Below, piece by piece: positions 52,545-60,307 of a stretch of 64,000 nt of DNA (positions are counted from its first letter, which is position 1; each line of letters begins with the position of its first letter). Both the position numbers and the translations under genes were made by a program. Source of the stretch: Microvirga soli (GTDB lineage Bacteria; Pseudomonadota; Alphaproteobacteria; Rhizobiales; Beijerinckiaceae); assembly GCF_016734765.1 (NCBI RefSeq), contig NZ_JAERQE010000019.1, forward strand, positions 33,305-97,304. Reading direction: 5' to 3'. Under the pieces are notes generated by a model, which saw only the letters and a program-made list of their open reading frames with translations, made no database searches and was not told the origin of the DNA.

Positions 52545-53831
52545 TCAGGGTTGCTTGGGCTGCTCCCGCGCCTCCGGCTCGACGATCACGTTGGGCGGCA
52601 TCGGTTCGGATCCGGTCTCAACTAGATCCTGCAAGTCACCCTGTGCTACGGCCTCTGCCGTTCTCGTCGGAGTAGACTTCTGAATGCCGTAGGTCTGCGA
52701 CTCAGGCTCAATCGGATCGGTAGCCGTTCTCTCGTTCCGGACTTCGGCGACAGCCTCTGGAGGAACGAGGCCAAGGCTCACGGCGTGCTCCGCGATCACT
52801 ACACTGTCGGCCGCCAGCACCAGACTGCTGCCCGCGCCCGCCACCACCTTGGCAAGATCCTCAATCTCTCTGATCCTATCAGGATTTCGGGAGATATTCC
52901 GAATGTACACCGCCAGCACCCGACCAGGATGCTCCTCGACAATCTGACGGTAGATCTCAGGATCGTGCTGTCCACTGTCGCCGATGAGAACGAAGGGCAG
53001 CTCACCATAGAGCGCCAGCATGTTGTGGATCAGCTCGCGCTTGTGGTCCTCAGCCTTGCGCGGCAGCGGACTTGTCCAGGAGACGCCCCATTCACGCAGG
53101 AACAGGATTGGGCCAACCGGGATGCCATGCCGATCGAAAAACTCTTCCAGTACCTCGTAGATTCCCCAAGGGGCTCGTGAGACATAGAGCATAGGGTTCT
53201 GCTGGTCGCCGGAGGCGCCGGCGTGCAGGGCCCGGTACAAAGCTCCAACCCCAGGAAACGCCACTCGGGTCTGCGCGTCTTCGACGAACAGGTGCCACAG
53301 CATCCTGAGCTTGTTGGCGACGCCGGTGTGCATGACCGTGTCATCGATGTCGCTGATAACGACATACCGACAGCTGGTAGGTGGGATGAAGATCTGGGCC
53401 TGCGCCTGAACCGCACGGGGCTGCGGTAGGGTCAGATCCATGCTGTGCCACGAACGGTCGAGCGGTGGCGGCAGGGCAGGGGAGAGATGGACCCGAAAGT
53501 AGCCGTCCTGGTCCGTGGTGACGGTTTCCTCCGCTCCATAGAACTGGGCGGTCACCATGGCATTGGAAATCGTGCGGCGGGCAATGCGCCGCCCGATGTC
53601 GCGCAAGTTCGTCAGGAGGTCTCCTCGGCTCGCTTCCGAGTGCGAGCTTGATTGACTGAACACACGACCAATCAGGAAGACCTCGGAGCGGGATCCGTAT
53701 CCGCGGTAGGGCTGGATGACCACGCCTCTTTTGCCTTGCGCCTCCTGCACGGGCTGAGCCGCGATACCTAGCATCCGGCTGGGTGCACCCAGCCACTTCC
53801 TCACTGCTCCGGTGAGGCTCATTGCGTTCAC
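52545..53831 (-). CDS. APP1-like phosphatidate phosphatase domain (DUF2183) protein
   Basis: A 428-residue protein. The core has the HAD-type DxDxT motif in VVISDIDDTVMHTG, then FPGVGALYRALHAGASGDQ, MLYVSRAPWGIYEVLEEFF, ILFLREWG and the acidic motif FVLIGDSGQHDPEIY. This is the DUF2183 domain found in yeast Mg-dependent phosphatidate phosphatase APP1. An N-terminal region (about 35-150, GVVIQPYRGYGSRSEVFLIG) precedes it and the C-terminal ~80 residues are polar. It may dephosphorylate phosphatidate or a related lipid. Confidence 0.87.
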   Translation of the reverse strand: MNAMSLTGAVRKWLGAPSRMLGIAAQPVQEAQGKRGVVIQPYRGYGSRSEVFLIGRVFSQSSSHSEASRGDLLTNLRDIGRRIARRTISNAMVTAQFYGAEETVTTDQDGYFRVHLSPALPPPLDRSWHSMDLTLPQPRAVQAQAQIFIPPTSCRYVVISDIDDTVMHTGVANKLRMLWHLFVEDAQTRVAFPGVGALYRALHAGASGDQQNPMLYVSRAPWGIYEVLEEFFDRHGIPVGPILFLREWGVSWTSPLPRKAEDHKRELIHNMLALYGELPFVLIGDSGQHDPEIYRQIVEEHPGRVLAVYIRNISRNPDRIREIEDLAKVVAGAGSSLVLAADSVVIAEHAVSLGLVPPEAVAEVRNERTATDPIEPESQTYGIQKSTPTRTAEAVAQGDLQDLVETGSEPMPPNVIVEPEAREQPKQP

Positions 53832-54104
53832 CCCCTATCCTGTCTGTGGTCTCCCAATGAGGTGGCCGTGGAAAAGATCCACGAGGGGAATGCCTTCATT
53901 GTGTAAACCAGTGAGACGCTTCCCTGGTACAGTAATGCCATATTATCGGGAAACACTGCTCTGTACTCGTCAACGAAATATTGCGTGCCGAGGAAAATCA
54001 GCGACTTGGCCAGTGCAAAGGCCAGCCTCGTCGCCCCCCAGCGGCGGCAGACGAGGGCAAGCCGCGACCCTCTGGGCCGAGAGTCACCCCCTCGCCATCA
54101 CTAT

Positions 54105-54730
54105 TCAGTCCAGGACTGCCCCATAGTGGCGGGCAGCTGCGACCAAGACAAAGGCATGCCAGATCGCGTTGTGGAAGCGCAGGCTCTCCTAGAGGTGGAA
54201 GACGACACCGGCAGTGTAGAGTGTGCACCGCCGGCGAAGAGAAGCCGGAGAGTCGAGCCGGGAAGCGTGCCAAACACGGTCCCGTAGGCCATGACGCCGC
54301 TCCAGCCCAGGAGTAGATAAAGAATGATCTAGAGCCTGTCGAAGCGCCCCAGAAAGATCAGCTTGAGCACGGTCTCCACAACGAAGTTCCGCCATATACC
54401 AGCTAGGAGGACGACGGACCCGAGGCTTGCCTTCATCTGGGTGACGAACGGCGGGTAGGTGCCCGCGATCAGAAGGTAGATCGCGGAGTGATCAAACCGG
54501 CGCAGGACCTACTTGACCGGAGACAGAGGCCGAAGGTTGTAGACCGCCGAGATGACGAGCACTGCCAGCAGGCAACCTGCATAGACCGATACCGAGATTA
54601 ACTCCCATGGGCCCCGACGCGGCGAGGACAAGCAGGACGGTCACGCCCACGAGCCCACAGACTACCCCCCCAGCGCATGGACGATACCGTCTGCTAGGAT
54701 CTCGTGCCGGTCGTAGTCCCACTTGCTCAC
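54105..54730 (-). pseudogene. trhA: Decayed hemolysin III / TrhA family membrane protein
   Basis: A GTG at 54730 (AGGAGG upstream) gives VSKWDYDRHEILADGIVHAL, the TrhA/YqfA start, then a 7-G run shifts the frame into a stop. Later frames give CGLVGVTVLLVLAASGPMG, FDHSAIYLLIAGTYPPFVTQ, LLGWSGVMAYGTVFGTLPG and ESLRFHNAIWHAFVLVAAA, so the gene was once complete at ~210 residues. At least two frameshifts and three in-frame TAG codons (two in place of Trp, one in place of Ser) separate the pieces. The membrane pair TIGR02588/TIGR02587 is transcribed from just upstream. Confidence 0.82.
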
Positions 54731-54756
54731 TGCCCCTCCTGTGGACGGTGGGTTGC

Positions 54757-55179
54757 TCAGGGGTCTGCAAACCCGGTGGGCCGCAGGGACAGCGCACCGG
54801 ATCGTGGGTCACGGCTGAAGAACAGCCCGCCCTGCTGCTCCGAGTGCCCCGGAACGTAGTCGAGGACGACCCGGCTGGTCTCGGGGTCCGCACCTGCCGT
54901 GGACACTGTTCCTTCAATTTCCACCCGCGCGGCAGCCTCGCCCGCCCTGTTGCGCGCCCGGAACAGGACCCGGTGCCCGCCCTCCACCGGTGCTACGTTC
55001 TCAACCTCGACGGTGATCACCGGAGGCACGGTCGCGCCATTGAACAGCTGCCATCCAATGACGCCGAAGACACCGAGCACCAACAGGAGGCCAATGCAGG
55101 AGGCCACCCACTCGAGCCAAGGCACCTGTGCCGCCACCTTCCCGGTCTCGTTGCCACCCTGCTTGTGTTCCCGGTTCAT
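54757..55179 (-). CDS. TIGR02588-family protein
   Basis: A 140-residue protein with one membrane helix (WVASCIGLLLVLGVFGVIGW) after a short polar N-terminus, and a beta-rich outer domain: PPVITVEVENVAPVEGGHRV, NRAGEAAARVEIEG, ETSRVVLDYVPGHSEQQGG and FFSRDPRSGALSLRPTGFADP. This is the TIGR02588 pattern; the family occurs beside TIGR02587, as here (7 bp apart). It resembles an exported immunoglobulin-like domain. Function unknown. Confidence 0.85.
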   Translation of the reverse strand: MNREHKQGGNETGKVAAQVPWLEWVASCIGLLLVLGVFGVIGWQLFNGATVPPVITVEVENVAPVEGGHRVLFRARNRAGEAAARVEIEGTVSTAGADPETSRVVLDYVPGHSEQQGGLFFSRDPRSGALSLRPTGFADP

Positions 55180-55186
55180 CGCGCCC

Positions 55187-56011
55187 TCACACCACCAGCC
55201 GCGCTGTCGCGGCCCCGAGCGACGCTGGGAAGCCCAGCACCACCAGCATGTTCGTGATCTCGGCCACGGATACGCCGTCGGTCCGTCCGAAGCTCCAGAG
55301 CACGTAGAGGCTCACCAGCAGGGCGACGCCGTAGCCGGCTAGGGTGAAGTGCAGAAAGGTCGACAGGAATGTGCCACCCTCGGGCCGGCTCTCCTGGCCG
55401 GAGAACCCGATGCTGTAGACGAAGACGTGCAAGAGCAGCATAGACAACACACCAAGGGCCAAGGCGTGCCATGGCGTCATCTGGAACGCGATCAGGATCA
55501 TCTCCTCCGTTGGAGCCATGTTGAAGGCGAGGAACAGCGCGCCGGCCAACATGAGAAAGAGCTCGCCACCATAACCCGCCTCGCGCTTGCGCTCCTCCTC
55601 TGCGTCCATGTCCTGCTCATCGCCGAGCTGCTTGCGCCCGAGCATGGCACCGATGCTCGCCGGCACACTCTGCAACGCCACACGGCCGACGATGTCGCCC
55701 CAGGTCATGTCGAAGGTGATCACCGCAAGCACCACGAGGAGCACCGCAGACGTGACCACGCCGACGCCGAGGGCGGCGAACGCGTCCATGGCATCCTCTT
55801 TGAGACTGAAGGTCTTCTCGAAGCCGGAAAAGTAGGAGAGGCCGACGAGCAGAACGAGGGTGAAGGCTATGAGCAGGAGCAGCCGGCCGCGGCCTATCGA
55901 GAAGCCGAGCGACCACATTTCCATGGTCATCAGCAGGGGTATGCCGAAGATGATCGCCCCGCCGAAGGCGCGAGCCAGGCCGATGGCGTAGCGTTCGCTT
56001 GTCACTGGCAC
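55187..56011 (-). CDS. TIGR02587-family integral membrane protein
   Basis: A 274-residue protein with about seven membrane helices: AFGGAIIFGIPLLMTMEMWS, LLLLIAFTLVLLVGLSYFSG, SAVLLVVLAVITFDMTW, LFLMLAGALFLAFNMAPTEEM, LGVLSMLLLHVFVYSIGF and a C-terminal LVVLGFPASLGAATARLVV. A charged loop (about 130-152, EQDMDAEEERKREAG) splits the two halves. It pairs with the single-pass TIGR02588 protein downstream. No function is known for the pair. Confidence 0.85.
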   Translation of the reverse strand: MPVTSERYAIGLARAFGGAIIFGIPLLMTMEMWSLGFSIGRGRLLLLIAFTLVLLVGLSYFSGFEKTFSLKEDAMDAFAALGVGVVTSAVLLVVLAVITFDMTWGDIVGRVALQSVPASIGAMLGRKQLGDEQDMDAEEERKREAGYGGELFLMLAGALFLAFNMAPTEEMILIAFQMTPWHALALGVLSMLLLHVFVYSIGFSGQESRPEGGTFLSTFLHFTLAGYGVALLVSLYVLWSFGRTDGVSVAEITNMLVVLGFPASLGAATARLVV

Positions 56012-56390
56012 ATTCCCTTTCCTGTCTCACCTGCTGCATGCGCCGTCCGGCAGCACAAGCTTGGCTGCTGAGAAGAGAACCCCTGATCTAGGGACTCAGT
56101 TCCCGGAAGTAGCGAGGCCCTGATCCAGCGCCGACCACGGCCGCAAACACCAGCGAACGAGAGCCAGGGCGGCTGGACGACGAAGTAGAGATGGTTGGCA
56201 GGCCTTGCACCGCAGACGCCTTAGTGAAGGCTTCGTTGCAGTAACTTGGAAAGGGCACAACGCACCCAGTCGAATGGAGCGCTCAGGCAGCAAATCCGAT
56301 GATTCGTGCATAACTGCCCTGGCCTGAAACGGGGGGACGCCGCTCAGAGCATCCTCAGGAGACCCAAAGCGCTGGAGCGGAGTTATCCCT
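56012..56390. other. Intergenic region without a recognised gene
   Basis: About 380 bp upstream of the TIGR02587 gene. No open frame looks coding. The promoter for the minus-strand membrane pair should be at its left end. Confidence 0.4.
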
Positions 56391-56612
56391 ATGTCGCAAG
56401 CCTTTCATGGAACTCCCAGACAAAATGTTGAGGGGCTCAAGTTATGTGTTCTTGGGGCTCTCTTCTTATTGACCTTGCTGCATGCCGTAGTTGCTAGGAT
56501 AACCCTCTTAGTCGGTGAAGAGAACCTCTGGGAGGCGGCTCGATCAACTGGCCGCTGCTATAGTTGCTCAATAAGGGATAACGGCTTACTCACAGACGGT
56601 CACGATATGTGA
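56391..56612 (+). CDS. Possible small membrane protein (73 aa)
   Basis: MSQAFHGTPRQNVEGLKLC is followed by one hydrophobic helix (LGALFLLTLLHAVVARITLL) and a polar tail with CYSC. GGAG is about 10 nt upstream. It stands alone between two gaps of about 300 bp and may be a chance frame; the 300 bp after it (56613-56913) shows only a likely promoter region for the LuxR gene. Confidence 0.3.
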   Translation: MSQAFHGTPRQNVEGLKLCVLGALFLLTLLHAVVARITLLVGEENLWEAARSTGRCYSCSIRDNGLLTDGHDM

Positions 56613-56913
56613 TTTGACCAGCGCTCCGATGGGGTGGACACTAGGCGCGTTCGATGGCATCGGACTCTCCCTTTGGTAAACTGAGGTCCCGCTTACGGGG
56701 CCTCTTTTGTTAGCTGAGGCTCTGCCTCTTGGCGTGCTCCCGCTGCGTCTCGTGAAATCAGTCATAATGGTTCACAAGAGACTGGTGCTCTTCAGGGGGA
56801 GGAGGCCTCCCATTGTGATTACTCTCCTAGCTTGACCTTGATTGACTCTCGTTTCTCGCTACCCTTCATACTCTCAACAAGGGTTTGTATCGAGTACAAG
56901 GATCAACGGTTGA

Positions 56914-57621
56914 ATGTCTGACGATGCAGCTAAAGAACGCAATGAGTATGTGACCGTTCTGATCTGCAAGAATTCATTACTTCGCGAAGGTCTCAAGCAT
57001 CTCTTAGCGGATACATGCTTCGCTGTGTCTGACACTGTGACTGATGAGCCCCCACCCTGGCGACCGCGCCTTTACACACAAGCCGCTCTGTTCATTGCGG
57101 ATGCCAGCAATTCCTCTGCAAGGCTCATCGAGATTGTCAGGCTGCTGAAGGAACGGCAAGGCGAGGCGAGGATCGTCTTCGTCGCCCACGATTTTGAGCT
57201 TGGCTTCATACGACTGGGACTTGCCGCTGGAGTCGACGGCTTCTGTTTAGCTGGGAGTGACCGCGAGGTTCTGATTAAGTCGCTTGAGCTGGTCATGATG
57301 GGTGAGAAGCTCGTACCTGGAGCGCTGGTTCATTCGCTTGTCAGCGAAATGGCTTCGAACGTTGAGCCAGATCAGGACGAGCCTATGGCAGAGGCACTTC
57401 CAATTGATCCTAAGATGCACAAACTATCAAAGCGAGAGGTAGAGATCCTGACCTGCCTCATGCGTGGCGAGCCTAACAAGGTCATAGCAAAGAAGCTCGA
57501 TGTTGCTGAGGCCACGATCAAGGTTCACGTGAAGGCTATCTTGCGCAAGATAGGAGCAGCTAATCGCACCCAAGCTGCGATGTGGGCTACGGAGCATATG
57601 CCACGGAAGCGAGATCCTTAG
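56914..57621 (+). CDS. LuxR/NarL-type regulator with degenerate receiver domain
   Basis: A 235-residue protein. The C-terminal HTH is canonical (LSKREVEILTCLMRGEPNKVIAKKLDVAEATIKVHVKAILRK in several parts, about 165-225). The N-terminal domain has a receiver fold (VLICKNSLLREGLKHLLA, ALFIADASNSSA, RIVFVAHDF) but the acidic pair expected near strand 1 reads Cys-Lys and the conserved Lys after strand 5 is Leu-Ala (FCLAGSD), so normal phosphorylation is doubtful. Such orphan regulators are common in Methylobacteriaceae. No histidine kinase is adjacent. Confidence 0.87.
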   Translation: MSDDAAKERNEYVTVLICKNSLLREGLKHLLADTCFAVSDTVTDEPPPWRPRLYTQAALFIADASNSSARLIEIVRLLKERQGEARIVFVAHDFELGFIRLGLAAGVDGFCLAGSDREVLIKSLELVMMGEKLVPGALVHSLVSEMASNVEPDQDEPMAEALPIDPKMHKLSKREVEILTCLMRGEPNKVIAKKLDVAEATIKVHVKAILRKIGAANRTQAAMWATEHMPRKRDP

Positions 57622-57789
57622 CTCCCACCACTAATCTCATTGATCAGGCTGCTTTCCATCGCTGGTGGAAGTCCCGTTCCTGCGCCTAAGACTTCGTATA
57701 GCGGTTGACTACGTAGGGGACCCAAACAAACAACTGACATCATTGAGTGATTCTATCTCGCCTTGGGTCGTACGAGGTGGGAGGAAGTC

Positions 57790-58089
57790 ATGCGTGATCT
57801 GTTCTGGCTCTCTGACGAGGCCTGGGCGGCGCTGGACCACATCTGCCGCACAACCAGCCGGGCAAGCCCCGCGTTGATGATCGACGGGTGATCAGCGGCA
57901 TTCTCCATATCCTCAAAACAGGGGGGTGCTGGCGCGATGTTCCTCCCGAATACGGACCAGCCAAAACCATTTACAATCGCTACACCCGTTGGGCGCGACG
58001 CGGCGTCTGGAAACGCATCTTCGCCAAAGTCGCAGCTGCTGGCTCCATCCCGGAGGAGCTTGCGCTCGACAGCTCAAACGTCAAAGCCC
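57790..58089 (+). pseudogene. IS5-type transposase fragment
   Basis: ATG at 57790 gives MRDLFWLSDEAWAALD, a usual start of IS5-family transposases, then one missing base near 57833 shifts the frame. The frame that follows gives VISGILHILKTGGCWRDVPP, YGPAKTIYNRYTRWARRGVW and ELALDSSNVKAHR, at which point homology ends. Only the first ~100 codons remain; the catalytic C-terminal half and the right end are gone, replaced by the tail of an AraC gene. Confidence 0.8.
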
Positions 58090-58594
58090 ACCGCGTGTCC
58101 CCCACGGAATCCGAGCCCTTCCGTCGCCATTTCAGGGCTCGGTACGGTTCAGTCAGGAAGTGGCAACCCCGGTCTTCGGGTCCCGTGACCTCGACCGCAA
58201 GGTGGTCGGGGCCGAGCCCCTGCTGTGCGCGGTACTGGAGGAACGAATCAACGGAATGAGGGGGCACTCGGACTCGGCTTTCGCCGATGACATCCAGCGG
58301 CGGCTGCGCGCCCAATTGACGAGCAACCGCTGCACGGCGGAGGATATTTCCCAGCTGCTGGAAATGCATCGGCGCACGCTGAACCGCCGCCTGAAGAAGC
58401 GGGACTTGGACTACCGGACGATCTGCGACGAGGTCCGGTTCGAGATCGCCCGCCAGTTGCTAGAGGACACCCAGATCCCGCTTGTCGAGATCGCGGCCAC
58501 CCTCGGCTACTCCGAGGCGATCGCCTTCAGCCGTGCCTTCCGGCGCTGGTCGGGACGGTCGCCTCTTGCTTGGCGGACCGCCCAACCGTCCTAG
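58090..58594 (+). pseudogene. Truncated AraC-family regulator (C-terminal half)
   Basis: SEPFRRHFRA near 58100, then after a frame change VRFSQEVATPVFGSRDLDRK and, without interruption to the stop at 58594, GAEPLLCAVLEERI, LEMHRRTLNRRLKKRDLDYR, DEVRFEIARQLLEDTQIPLV and LGYSEAIAFSRAFRRWSG. This is the end of the arabinose-binding-like domain plus the complete AraC HTH of a ~340-residue regulator. The N-terminal half is missing; the IS5-type fragment abuts it directly. Confidence 0.8.
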
Positions 58595-58727
58595 TGAAGG
58601 TATTGTCCGGATTATACGGTTCGCGTTCGGGATCGCGCAAGCTTCCTCGCTGCTGGCCACCGACGCCATCGAGACGATGCGCTTGTGCCCCTCCTGAGCG
58701 ATCATCTGATGACGGAAAACGGCATCT

Positions 58728-58830
58728 AAAGCATCGAACGCAAAAGTGGATACCGGTTCTGCGTAAAAAGATGCGTCAGACCAAAAACTTAAAGCATCGG
58801 ACTTGAGTTCGAATTCACGTCCGATGCTTT
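58728..58830. repeat. Palindromic intergenic repeat next to the IS630 element
   Basis: Two parts. At 58728-58775 a Rhizobiales-type repeat (AAAGCATCGAACGCAAAAG, then CCGGTTCTGCG and AAAAGATGCG) has short inverted arms (GCATC/GATGC, CGCA/TGCG). At 58791-58830 AAAGCATCGGAC and GTCCGATGCTTT form a perfect 12-bp inverted repeat around 16 bp. The arm AGCATCGGAC also occurs in the terminal repeat of the IS630 element that begins 2 bp later. Confidence 0.75.
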
Positions 58831-58831
58831 A

Positions 58832-59883
58832 GAGCATCGGACGGTTAAACGGACGCATATCCGGCGGCCTTGAGGAAGTTCCAGCATTCTTGCGGCTCGA
58901 AGAGGTTGCAGATGTCGCCGAGGGCGTGCCAGAGCGCGTCAAAGGTTCGGGCTTCGGCCTTACGCAGGTGGGATTTAATCTTAGCGAAGGCCTGCTCAAT
59001 TGGGTTCATGTCGGGCGAATAAGCCGGCAGGAACAGGAACCAGGCGCCTCTTTGCTTCAGACACTGCACGGCCTTGTTGCTCTTGTGAACGGCCAGATTG
59101 TCGAGGATCACCACGTCGCCTGTGTGCAGGGTCGGGGCGAGTTGGGTCTCGATGTAAGCCTCAAACGCCAACCGGGTGATCGGACCATCAATCACCCACG
59201 GCGCGCTCAGCTCACTGCACCGCAGCCCTGCGATGAATGTGTGGGTTTTCCAATGGCCGAAGGGCGCGCTCATGCGCAGGCGCTAGCCCCAGCGCGAGCG
59301 CCCGCGCAGGCGCGTCATCTTGGTGTTGACGTAAGTCTCATCGAGAAAGATCAAGCGGTGCGGCTGCTCGCGCATGCTCGGCTGACGGTGGGTGTGCCAG
59401 ACCCGACGCTCATCCCGCACGTCCGCGCGTGCGCACTCCGCCGCCATCAGGGCTTTTTTTATATGAGAAGCCACGCCGGCACAGGAAGCGCGAGAGCATC
59501 GCCGGGGCTGCCACGATCCCGTGTTCCTCCCGCAATCGAGCGGCCAGTTCGGGCATGGTGATGGCGGGCTCGGCCTCGACCGTCTGGATCAGGAAAGCCT
59601 CATAGGGCACCAGCTTACCGTGTCCCGGTGGACGGCCCTGCCGGGCTGGCGCCGGGGAGCCGGTGTCCCGCGTGCGTCGCACCAGCTTGATGGCGAAGCT
59701 CTCGCTGACGTTAAAGTGCTCGGCGGCCGCCCGGCAGGAATGACCGGTCTCGACAAAGTTGGCGACGCGCACCCGCAGATCCAGGGAATAGAAATGACCC
59801 ATGATCCACCTCCCGGTCCACCAAGTGAATCACAGCTCGGTCTCGAACAGAAGCCCAGGAGTCAGATTTCCGGTCCGACGCTC
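58832..59883 (-). mobile_element. IS630-family insertion sequence (about 1.05 kb)
   Basis: The left end GAGCATCGGACGG (58832-58844) and the right end, read inward, GAGCGTCGGACCGG (59883-59870) are imperfect terminal inverted repeats. Each is flanked by TA (58830-58831 and 59884-59885), the target that IS630 elements duplicate. The 1,052-bp length and single transposase region fit the family. Confidence 0.82.
58845..59802 (-). pseudogene. IS630 transposase, broken by frameshift and stop codon
   Basis: ATG at 59802 gives MGHFYSLDLRVRVANFVETG with an N-terminal HTH (SCRAAAEHFNVSESFAIKLV), reading to RRGFSYKKS. At a run of seven A the homology moves to another frame (ALMAAECARADVRDERRVWH, LIFLDETYVNTKMTRLRGRS). 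A TAG at 59283-59285 replaces the expected Gln after RSRWG, and the same frame goes on with [17 protein letters not shown] to the DDE elements [12 protein letters not shown] and [20 protein letters not shown]. The A-run shift could be programmed, but the TAG makes this copy inactive. Confidence 0.85.
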
Positions 59884-59885
59884 TA

Positions 59886-60307
59886 GGTCGTGCGTCTGCT
59901 GGGCTCCTATGTCCTGAGCACGGTCCGTGTCCTGATCGACACCCTTTGTCGAGCACTTTGGTGGCGCGCCTGACTGGAACCGGGGCTTGGCAGGATTCGG
60001 TGACGGGAGAGACGTGAGCAGGAATGTCAGGATCTGGCACATTTACGAAGTAGAGCGAATGTCTTCTGACGAAGGGGACAACAGACATCCCGAGGCGTTC
60101 GCAATTTCCTTGAGTGGCCCTGAGCTGACCTTCGAGAACTAGCTTCACTTGAGTAACTGTGTCTACATATGAGGTTGAGGAAGAAGGAAGAAAATGCTGT
60201 CGTTTGGCTTCGGCCCCGGTACCGAAGGGACAAACTGGCAGTTCGGCTAACGCAGGTCAGAGGTGCCCCGACCAGCGGCCGGGGTACCCATGGTTGTCAT
60301 GAGGCGA
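59886..60307. other. Intergenic region between the IS630 element and the RTX gene
   Basis: About 420 bp. One minus-strand frame (from about 60148, MKLVLEGQLRATQGNCERLG) is open for some 50-140 codons but lacks codon or domain support. I see no gene here. Confidence 0.4.

Noticed and set aside
60027..60233. Small minus-strand frames between the IS630 element and the RTX gene
   Set aside because: No ribosome-binding site, no motif, and competing frames of equal length.
57622..60307. Genomic island or prophage around the IS elements
   Set aside because: Only IS remnants and one truncated regulator are present; there is no integrase, phage or plasmid gene and no flanking tRNA.
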